Positions 1 through 6,500 of a stretch of 17,717 bases of DNA are shown piece after piece. Numbering within the stretch: the stretch's first letter is position 1; each line of letters starts with the position of its first letter. A program made the position numbers and the translations under genes. The stretch is from the NCBI GenBank assembly GCA_937907555.1, contig CALEST010000036.1, forward strand, positions 1-17,717. Direction: 5' to 3'. Source of the stretch: an uncultured Sediminibacterium sp. Lineage in GTDB: Bacteria; Bacteroidota; Bacteroidia; Chitinophagales; Chitinophagaceae. The notes beneath the pieces were generated by a model, which saw nothing but the letters and a program-made list of their open reading frames with translations, ran no database searches and was not told the DNA's origin.

Positions 1-147
1 TTCTACACTGGGCTTACTCAATACGTAGAAAATAACAGCAGCAAGGAATGCAGTAAAAAATTGTTTTAGTGTATAAAACAAAAAAGCTGCAAACAATAGC
101 ATCACTGCCAGAAAAATATAGCGGTTTATTTTATGGTCTTGGTGCAT
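1..147 (-). CDS. AI-2E/PerM-family transporter, N-terminal part (runs off window)
   Basis: An open minus-strand frame begins with ATG at 147 and is still open at position 1, giving 49 residues. After a short polar start (MHQDHKINRY) there is a hydrophobic stretch at about residues 11-25, a short polar turn (LKQF) and a second hydrophobic stretch at about 29-43, followed by SKPSVE. A paired hydrophobic hairpin at the very N-terminus, with aromatic residues and a small break before a 'Y.L.KP' sequence, is the usual start of the AI-2E transporter/PerM (UPF0118) family, whose members have about eight membrane segments and 340-400 residues. The gene is divergent from the YtxH-like gene, 30 bp apart, and a TAnnTTTG element on this strand sits 17-24 bp upstream of the start. 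The assignment rests on 49 residues only; another multi-pass membrane protein is possible. Confidence 0.6.
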   Translation of the reverse strand, partial: MHQDHKINRYIFLAVMLLFAAFLFYTLKQFFTAFLAAVIFYVLSKPSVE

Positions 148-163
148 TTTTCGTAACTTGTAT

Positions 164-191
164 CAAATGTATTATTTATGAGCGAGAACAA
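164..191 (-). promoter_or_regulatory. Candidate Bacteroidota promoter for the transporter gene
   Basis: Read on the minus strand, TACATTTG (171 to 164) matches the Bacteroidota -7 consensus TAnnTTTG exactly. A TTG that could serve as the -33 element lies at 191-189, with a 17-nt spacer, slightly shorter than the usual ~19. The predicted transcript would begin about 10 nt before the ATG at 147, a short leader typical of this phylum. No equally good element is seen for the opposite gene. Confidence 0.4.
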
Positions 192-420
192 TAAATTCAT
201 TTCCGGCTTATTGCTGGGAGTGTTGGCCGGTTCGGCATTGGCTTTGTACCTGAGTTCCGATAAAGGCAAGGAATTTTTAGCTAATATGAATATTGATACA
301 GAGGAAATAAAAGAGGATATGCAGGAAACTTATGGCAAGGCCAAGGAAAATGTAGAAGAGCTTTTAGCAAAAGCCAAACAGTTGGTAAAAGAATTAGAGA
401 ACAAAGTTTCAGAAGCATAG
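178..420 (+). CDS. YtxH-like small membrane-anchored protein
   Basis: The protein has 80 residues. It has a short polar N-terminus (MSENNKF), one glycine-rich membrane segment at about residues 8-26, the sequence SSDKGKEFL immediately after the membrane, and then a highly charged helical tail (about 40-80) rich in Glu and Lys with coiled-coil character. This order (glycine-rich TM, 'P/SDKGKE' turn, amphipathic tail) is the YtxH (PF12732) pattern, a family of general-stress or envelope proteins whose biochemical role is not established. The next gene starts 17 bp downstream, so the three small envelope genes here are probably co-transcribed. The start codon was chosen because the hydrophobic segment follows directly and nothing upstream is in frame. 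Confidence 0.8.
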   Translation: MSENNKFISGLLLGVLAGSALALYLSSDKGKEFLANMNIDTEEIKEDMQETYGKAKENVEELLAKAKQLVKELENKVSEA

Positions 421-437
421 TAGTAACGAACCAAGCC

Positions 438-776
438 ATGTCCGACTCCAACCAATTTTTTAAAGACGCCAAACAGGAACTGGAAGATTATATCCAGAAC
501 AGAATCCTGCTGGCCAAAATGCAGGTGGCCGATAAAGTCAGTGATAAAATGGCGGCAGGCGCCCTGATGACCATTCTGGGGGTGCTCTTTGTTTTTGCCC
601 TTGTTTTCGGGGGGATTATGACCGCCTATTATTTAACCGACCTTACGGGTAGCCTGGTGATGGGATTCGGGTATGTAGCTGCCTTTTTTCTGGGACTTGC
701 CCTGTTGGTACTGATTTTCCGCAAAGCCATTGCCGGCGGAGTACGCAATGCCATCATTAAAAACCTTTTTAAGTAA
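438..776 (+). CDS. Putative holin-X/phage-holin-family membrane protein
   Basis: The protein has 112 residues: an amphipathic, charged N-terminal helix (about 5-38), then two membrane segments at about 41-66 and 72-94 separated by a short TDLTG turn, then a basic tail ending KNLFK. This arrangement is that of the Actinobacterial holin-X/holin superfamily III group (PF07332), widely annotated in Bacteroidota as 'phage holin family protein'. Despite the name these are chromosomal envelope proteins, often beside YtxH genes, and there is no phage gene nearby. The role is unknown; a membrane-stress or membrane-organising job is only an inference from the neighbour. Confidence 0.75.
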   Translation: MSDSNQFFKDAKQELEDYIQNRILLAKMQVADKVSDKMAAGALMTILGVLFVFALVFGGIMTAYYLTDLTGSLVMGFGYVAAFFLGLALLVLIFRKAIAGGVRNAIIKNLFK

Positions 777-796
777 CCACCCATATTGCTCATACC

Positions 797-1060
797 ATGC
801 CAGCCTTTACGCCCCCATCTATAAAGAACCAGGAGGAACTCCGGAACGCCATCGCCCAGCTAAAAGGGCAGCTGGCCAGCCAGGAGAAGGATCTGGGTGA
901 GCGGGCAGCTAAAATCCCCTCCCAACTCTTTAAAAAAGCCTCCGGAGCCATTGTACCCGCGGTTTTAACCACTGCCAGCCTTGCCGGGGCATGGAATATT
1001 TTAAAACTGGTACCCGTGGCCCAGTCCCTCTTTTCAATTTTCAAGAAAAAAAAGGACTAG
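797..1060 (+). CDS. Small helical protein of unknown function in YtxH/holin-like cluster
   Basis: The protein has 87 residues and I do not recognise its family. Residues 10-40 form a charged, probably coiled-coil helix (NQEELRNAIAQLKGQL and following). Residues about 49-81 are mostly small and hydrophobic (Ala, Val, Leu) and could lie in or on the membrane. The C-terminus is a lysine run (KKKKD). It begins 20 bp after the holin-like gene, in the same direction, and is the third of three short envelope genes, so a linked function is likely. It is GC-richer than its neighbours, especially in its first half, which slightly raises the chance of different constraint or origin. Confidence 0.65.
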   Translation: MPAFTPPSIKNQEELRNAIAQLKGQLASQEKDLGERAAKIPSQLFKKASGAIVPAVLTTASLAGAWNILKLVPVAQSLFSIFKKKKD

Positions 1061-1088
1061 TTCCTTCGCCTTTTTTGCGGCTTACCCT

Positions 1089-1096
1089 TACCTTTG
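1089..1096 (+). promoter_or_regulatory. Candidate -7 element of the atpD promoter
   Basis: TACCTTTG matches the Bacteroidota TAnnTTTG -7 consensus exactly and lies 18 bp before the ATG of atpD. Transcription would then start near 1103, giving a leader of roughly a dozen bases. No TTG is found at the preferred 19-21 bp upstream distance (the nearest, 1075-1077, is too close), so the -33 half is weak or absent. Confidence 0.4.
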
Positions 1097-1114
1097 CGGC
1101 CAAATCAACCATTT

Positions 1115-2617
1115 ATGGCAACAACAGGGAAGATTAAACAAATTATTGGAGCGGTTGTAGACGTTCATTTTCAGGACAGCGCATTGCCTGAAATCTACAA
1201 TGCCTTAGAGATAACCAAGGAAAACGGTGACAAGCTGGTACTTGAGGTACAGCAGCACCTGGGAGAAGACAGTGTACGTACCATTGCAATGGACGGAACT
1301 GAAGGTTTAGTAAGAGGTATGACTGTAGTAGATACAGGTAAAGCCATCGCTATGCCAATTGGAGAAGGTATCAACGGTCGTTTGTTTAATGTAACCGGAG
1401 ACGCTATTGATGGTCTTCCTCAATTAGATAAGAGCAACGGTCGTCCGATCCACGCTAAGCCACCAAGCTTCGAAAACCTAAGTACCGCAACAGAAGTGTT
1501 GTTTACCGGTATTAAAGTAATCGACCTTATTGAACCTTATGCAAAGGGTGGTAAGATTGGTTTGTTCGGTGGTGCGGGTGTAGGTAAAACCGTATTGATT
1601 CAGGAATTGATCAACAATATCGCAAAAGGTCATGGTGGTCTTTCTGTATTCGCCGGTGTGGGTGAGCGTACTCGTGAGGGTAACGACTTATTGCGTGAAA
1701 TGATTGAAGCGGGTATCATGAAATATGGTGATGGCTTTAAGCATAGCATGGAAGAAGGCGGATGGGATCTTTCTAAGGTTGACTTGGAAGGTTTGAAAGA
1801 CTCAAAAGCTACTTTCGTATTCGGTCAGATGAACGAACCTCCAGGGGCTCGTGCTCGTGTGGCTTTAAGTGGGTTGACTATTGCGGAATACTTCCGTGAT
1901 GGAGATGGTACTGGAAAAGGTAAGGACATTTTGTTCTTTGTTGATAATATCTTCCGTTTTACTCAGGCAGGATCTGAAGTATCTGCGTTGTTAGGCCGTA
2001 TGCCTTCAGCGGTAGGTTACCAGCCAACCCTTGCTACTGAAATGGGATTGATGCAAGAGCGTATCACTTCTACCAAGAATGGTTCTATCACTTCCGTACA
2101 GGCGGTTTACGTACCTGCGGATGACTTGACTGACCCTGCTCCTGCAACAACTTTCGCTCACCTGGATGCTACTACCGTATTAAGCCGTAAGATTGCCGAC
2201 TTAGGTATCTACCCTGCGGTGGATCCATTGGATTCTACTTCTCGTATCCTTACTCCTGCTATTGTAGGTGAAGCACACTACGAAACAGCTAACCGTGTGA
2301 AGTTGATTCTTCAGCGTTACAAGGAACTACAGGATATCATTGCCATCCTTGGTATGGATGAATTGAGCGAAGAAGATAAAATGACCGTACAGCGTGCTCG
2401 TAAAGTACAGCGTTTCTTATCTCAGCCTTTCCACGTAGCTGAACAGTTCACTGGATTGAAAGGGGTATTCGTTAGCATTGATGATACCATCAAAGGATTC
2501 AACGCCATCATGGACGGTGAAGTGGATGAGTATCCTGAAGCAGCCTTCAACCTGGTAGGTACTTTGGATGATGCTATTGAGAAGGGTAAGAAAATGATCG
2601 AAGCAGCAAAAGGATAA
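1115..2617 (+). CDS. atpD: F1Fo ATP synthase subunit beta (catalytic)
   Basis: This is the catalytic subunit of F1, which binds and interconverts ADP+Pi and ATP in the cytoplasmic F1 head. The protein has 500 residues from the ATG at 1115. Visible landmarks are the Walker A loop GGAGVGKT (residues 152-159, Lys158), the GERTREGNDL catalytic segment carrying the general-base region, the Walker B strand ILFFVDN (Asp277), the ALLGRMPSAVGYQPTLATEM nucleotide-site region and the DELSEED motif contacting subunit gamma (415-421). It is longer than the ~460 residues of proteobacterial homologues because of an extra segment after EAGIMKYGDG (HSMEEGGWDL and following), which is common in Bacteroidota. 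An in-frame TTG at 1094 is ignored because ATGGCAACA gives the conserved N-terminus and the TTG falls inside the promoter element. atpC follows after 3 bp. The other ATP synthase genes are not in this window, the usual split arrangement in this phylum. Confidence 0.98.
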   Translation: MATTGKIKQIIGAVVDVHFQDSALPEIYNALEITKENGDKLVLEVQQHLGEDSVRTIAMDGTEGLVRGMTVVDTGKAIAMPIGEGINGRLFNVTGDAIDGLPQLDKSNGRPIHAKPPSFENLSTATEVLFTGIKVIDLIEPYAKGGKIGLFGGAGVGKTVLIQELINNIAKGHGGLSVFAGVGERTREGNDLLREMIEAGIMKYGDGFKHSMEEGGWDLSKVDLEGLKDSKATFVFGQMNEPPGARARVALSGLTIAEYFRDGDGTGKGKDILFFVDNIFRFTQAGSEVSALLGRMPSAVGYQPTLATEMGLMQERITSTKNGSITSVQAVYVPADDLTDPAPATTFAHLDATTVLSRKIADLGIYPAVDPLDSTSRILTPAIVGEAHYETANRVKLILQRYKELQDIIAILGMDELSEEDKMTVQRARKVQRFLSQPFHVAEQFTGLKGVFVSIDDTIKGFNAIMDGEVDEYPEAAFNLVGTLDDAIEKGKKMIEAAKG

Positions 2618-2620
2618 TTT

Positions 2621-2872
2621 ATGATTCTAGAAATATTAACGCCTGAAAAAAAATTATACAGTGGGGAAGTGTACGGTGTGCAGTTGCCCGGTATAAGTGG
2701 TTTATTCGAAATCCTTGATAAGCACGCTCCGTTGGTGAGTGCCTTGGGTAAGGGTAACCTGAAAATTTTAAAGGATAAGAAGGAAGTAGAGAAATATTCT
2801 ATCCAAAGCGGATTTGTTGAAGTACTCAACAACAAAGTAACCGTGCTGGTAGAAGGTGCAGTAGCCCTATAA
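2621..2872 (+). CDS. atpC: F1Fo ATP synthase subunit epsilon (short form)
   Basis: This is the central-stalk subunit that couples F1 to the Fo rotor ring. The protein has 83 residues, matching only the N-terminal beta-sandwich domain: MILEILTPEKKLYSGEV, the PGISGLFEILDKHAPLVSAL core and a final strand VTVLVEGAVAL. The C-terminal two-helix domain, which in E. coli (about 139 residues) extends into F1 and inhibits ATP hydrolysis, is absent. The stop codon is clean and a terminator follows, so this is a genuine short form and not a truncation; short epsilons are usual in Bacteroidota. It lies 3 bp after atpD and is surely co-transcribed. Confidence 0.95.
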   Translation: MILEILTPEKKLYSGEVYGVQLPGISGLFEILDKHAPLVSALGKGNLKILKDKKEVEKYSIQSGFVEVLNNKVTVLVEGAVAL

Positions 2873-2898
2873 TAGCTGCAGATTTTCTTATAAGATTG

Positions 2899-2931
2899 AA
2901 CGGCTCCTCAATTTGAGGGGCCGTTTTTTTT
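2899..2931 (+). terminator. Intrinsic terminator of the atpDC operon
   Basis: A 12-bp stem, AACGGCTCCTCA (2899-2910) paired with TGAGGGGCCGTT (2914-2925) with a single G-U pair, closes a 3-base loop and runs into eight T residues (2924-2931). It lies 27 bp after the atpC stop and is the strongest terminator in the window. Confidence 0.92.
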
Positions 2932-3035
2932 ATTGGTGCATCAGCGTGCATTTTGTACAAGTTCAATGATCTGTTAAATACCCGAATGCATTCAACATAG
3001 CATCGACCTCTGTGTTATAAACCAAAAAGAATCCT

Positions 3036-3446
3036 ATGAAAAAAATAAGCTTGTTAATTTTTGCTTTTTTGTGTTTGATAAAGTTGAGTATTGCGCAAGA
3101 GCCAGTATATCAGTTGTCAAGTCATATTTTGGATATTACAGCAGGTAAGCCGGCTGCCAATGTTAAAATCAGCTTAGCTAAAAAAGACAAGAACGATCAG
3201 TGGATGAAAGTAGAAGAAAAATTTACCGATGCCAATGGCCGAATCAAGGATTTCTTAAAGCAGGATGGAAAAAGCCATGTCGGTATCTATAAACTCACTT
3301 TCCATACCAGTCCTTATTTTGCAGCCAATCAGCAAAAATCTTTTTATCCCTTTATTGAAGTGGTTTTTGAACTGGTAGACGATGCACATTACCACGTACC
3401 TATTACATTATCTCCATTCGGGTACGCCACTTACAGGGGGAATTAG
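3036..3446 (+). CDS. uraH: Exported 5-hydroxyisourate hydrolase (transthyretin-like)
   Basis: The enzyme hydrolyses 5-hydroxyisourate to OHCU in uric-acid breakdown. The protein has 136 residues. Residues 1-20 are a Sec signal peptide (MKK, hydrophobic core, SIA/Q cleavage), so the enzyme should act in the periplasm. The family hallmarks follow: LSSHILDITAGKPA (His30), a TDANGR segment (Arg69), AHYHVP (His118 and His120) and the C-terminal SPFGYATYRGN. The family signature ends YRGS or YRGT; here the last residue is Asn. Periplasmic versions are known in some enterobacteria, but no urate oxidase, OHCU decarboxylase or allantoinase gene is nearby. It stands alone: the atpDC terminator separates it on the left and 118 bp separate it from the next gene. 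Confidence 0.93.
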   Translation: MKKISLLIFAFLCLIKLSIAQEPVYQLSSHILDITAGKPAANVKISLAKKDKNDQWMKVEEKFTDANGRIKDFLKQDGKSHVGIYKLTFHTSPYFAANQQKSFYPFIEVVFELVDDAHYHVPITLSPFGYATYRGN

Positions 3447-3506
3447 TACAGAACCACTGGCTCATCCATCGCAGTCAAATACACGGGTTTTACTGAATCT
3501 TGCTCA

Positions 3507-3566
3507 ATGGGTATGAAAAGCATTTTTTCCTTTGTTAGCTTAGGATACATGAAATGCTTTACCCAT
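3507..3566 (+). promoter_or_regulatory. Inverted repeat covering the start codon of the giant surface-protein gene
   Basis: ATGGGTA (3507-3513) and AAGCATTT (3518-3525) are complementary to AAATGCTTTACCCAT (3552-3566), giving 15 base pairs interrupted by a 4-base bulge (3514-3517) and closed by a 26-base loop. The right arm includes the first two bases of the ATG at 3565. In an mRNA that starts upstream, this hairpin would bury the start codon. It has no T tract after it, so it is not an ordinary terminator. Function is inferred only. Confidence 0.35.
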
Positions 3567-6500
3567 GTTCAAAGCTATCCTAACGCTATTCCTGATTTTT
3601 CCGCTGTTTTTAGTTGGGCAGCAATTGCCTGTTAACAGCATCAATATCAGCCTTCCGCAATTTCCAAATGCAAATACAGCCAATTGGATTGGGGGAAATT
3701 CACTTTTGAGTATTACGGTTTCTACCAGGGCCCTGGCCGGAAAATTAGATCCCATTTTAGAAAGCAGCCGAATCCTGGTACAAATTAAAAAAGGGTCTTC
3801 TGTTGTTTGTGGTAGCTATACACCAGCTACCGCGCCCAATGCCAGCTTTAACAGTTTAATGAAAATCTGGAGTGGCAATGCGGCGGTTGGTTTACTGGGT
3901 CAGGAATGCAAATTGATACCAGGGGATTATACCATTTGCGTTAAAATCTTTGGTGGTCCAAACAATGCAGCACTGAGCGAAGAAAAATGTAAAAACTTTA
4001 CCATACAGAATACCGAGTCGAATTTTAATAAGCCGCTGAATATAATGCCGGTGAATGAAATGATGTACAACACCCAAATGGCATCGGCACCGGTTCAATT
4101 TAAATGGTCAGCTGTTACGCCTAATCCGGGAAGCATTGTTAAGTACACATTGCGGGTATGGAAAAAACAAACGGGTCAGTCTGCAACCCAGACCATCAAT
4201 ACTACTCAACCCATTTTTACCAAAGAATACAATGGGTTAACACAAGCCAATGTTCCCAATATCATTGATCCTTCCTGTTTAACAGGTGGATGCGAATTTG
4301 TATGGCAGGTGCAGGCTTCGGGAGCCAATGGCATTACTTATGGACAGAACAATGGCATTAGCGATTATACAGTATTTAAAACCAATGCATCGGTTCCGAA
4401 TACTTCAATGGGCAATTGTTCCAGTATCTCTACAAAGACATATGCAATAGGAGATGAAATTAGTTTGTCGGATGATTTTAAAATGAAATTTTCTAAAGTT
4501 CCAACGGGAACCAACGACTCGCTTTCCGGAGAGGGAATCGTTAGAGTAAATTGGTTGGGCATTTTTAATGTTCGGTTTAAAGGAATCAAAATAAATGCAC
4601 AGGACAAACTCTGTTCAGGTTCTATACATACCAAAGTTGATTCCGATCAAACCTATCCGGTTCAGTTTTTAATAAATGCGGCCAGTGTAAATAATTATGG
4701 AGGAGCCTGGACGATCAACAAGCTGGGTGAAGTTGCGGATAAAGTAAAAGCCAACAAGCACCTGAAAGGATTGGTGCCTGCAGAGTACATGCCTTTTGTA
4801 GACAGTTCCTTATCTATAGAGCCCATCAATATGCCCATTGGTTATTTTAAAGAGGGAGATACTTCAGAAGCTTTTGGTTTTACCGAAATGATTTTCAGAC
4901 CGGACTATGCAGAGTTTGAAGCCATTGCTTCTTTGAATACCGATAAAATATTCAAGAACCCCAACAATACCATGAATGGAACTGCTGCCATTGGGTTAAG
5001 AGGATATGGCATACGATTTACCAATGCAGGAGTGAATGGAATTAACGGCTCTCTTAAAATAATTGATGATATCGTGGTTTCCTATGCAAATACCGGAACG
5101 GAGAATTTAAAAATGATTTTCAACAAGGAATCGAATGGGCATATAGGAAATGGAATTGTTTTTAGTGCCAGTGATCCTTCCTTCTGGAAATACAATCTGG
5201 ATGTGGACATACAATTGCCCAGAGAATTTTTAGTGCCGGTTGATGCTTCCAAAACCCATGTGGCTTTTAATTTTCAATTGAATATTGCAAAATGGTCCGA
5301 CTATGTAGTAGAAGGAACTTTACCTGCCTGTGTTATACCCAATACCAATGGCTTAGGAATCAAAGCAGGTGTGATTGCCTATGATCACTCTTTTGTATCT
5401 AACCCAACGGGAATGGTATTTCCAACAGGTTATGCAGGGAATACCAATAATTTCTTTTCTGGTTTTTATTTAAAAAATTTCAGCCTCACTTTACCAGATG
5501 AGTTAAGAAGTTATGCGGATACCAGTAAGCGTATTGAAATAATAGCACAGAACCTGATCATTGATGAATATGGATTGTCCGGAAAAATTGTGGCGAACAA
5601 TGTCATTAATTTTCCAAAAGCCAATGTTGGAAACCTGGGAGCAAGCATTGACACCGTCAGTGTTACATTCGCCAACGGATCGCTTACCGAGGGAAAGATG
5701 AAAGGTAAAATCACTTTGCCTTTAAGTTCTTCCAGCAGTGCATCCAATGCCTTGAATTATTCTGCATTGTTTGCTTCCGGCACATCTTCATTTGTATTCA
5801 TGTTAAAACCTGGTGCAGATATTTCCAGTAAGTTTCTAGGGGATGGAAAACTAAAAATCAGTCCAACCTCCAGCATGAATCTTAGTCTCTCAAAAGTCAA
5901 TAACAAAAGAGCAGTGAGTTTTAATATTGACATCAATGGGAATCTATATTATCCAACAGGGAAGATTCTGGATATCGGAACCAGTATACCGCTCGACCTG
6001 GATCTGTCCTGCAATTTTCAGCACCTGGGCATGACTTATTCTAATGGTGCTTCCAACAGTTTTACTTTCAATCCCGGTCAGTGGTCTTTTGCCAGTCCGC
6101 AGAAAAAGTTTTCTGGCTTTGGATTTACCATTGTTGATGTAAAACCCAAGATTGATCCGGTTGAAACCGTCGCGGAAAAACAATACCTCTTTAAGGGTGG
6201 GGTAGAGCTGGTTGCCAAAATTAATATTGGAAGCGAGAACAGCAATATTGCCATCAGTGGCGATACAAAACTGATTTTGCGTGGCGCCATTCTTTCTTCC
6301 AAATATGTTCCCTCTAACTCAACGGATCCTACTGGAGTTCAGCAACTCGTGGAACAGGTGAAACCTACTATACCAGCGGGTTTCAATCCACTTGCAACCA
6401 ATGAATTTGAATTGCAGCAGATAGTTGCGGAACAATATGGTTTCTTAACAGAATTAAAACCCAAATACCTGGGTGTTGAAGTAAAGAGCATTCATGTAGA

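Noticed and set aside
438..776. Prophage remnant suggested by the holin-like protein
   Set aside because: No other phage gene, attachment site or integrase is present; holin-X-like proteins are ordinary chromosomal envelope proteins in this phylum.
1052..1076. Possible terminator after the 87-residue gene (AAGGA/TCCTT stem, then T run)
   Set aside because: The stem is only five base pairs, AT-containing, and four bases separate it from the T run.
1094..1114. TTG start extending AtpD by seven residues
   Set aside because: The TTG lies within the TAnnTTTG promoter element; the ATG at 1115 gives the conserved N-terminus.
2422..2835. 137-residue minus-strand open frame across atpD-atpC
   Set aside because: It is an antisense shadow of two certain genes with no recognisable protein features.
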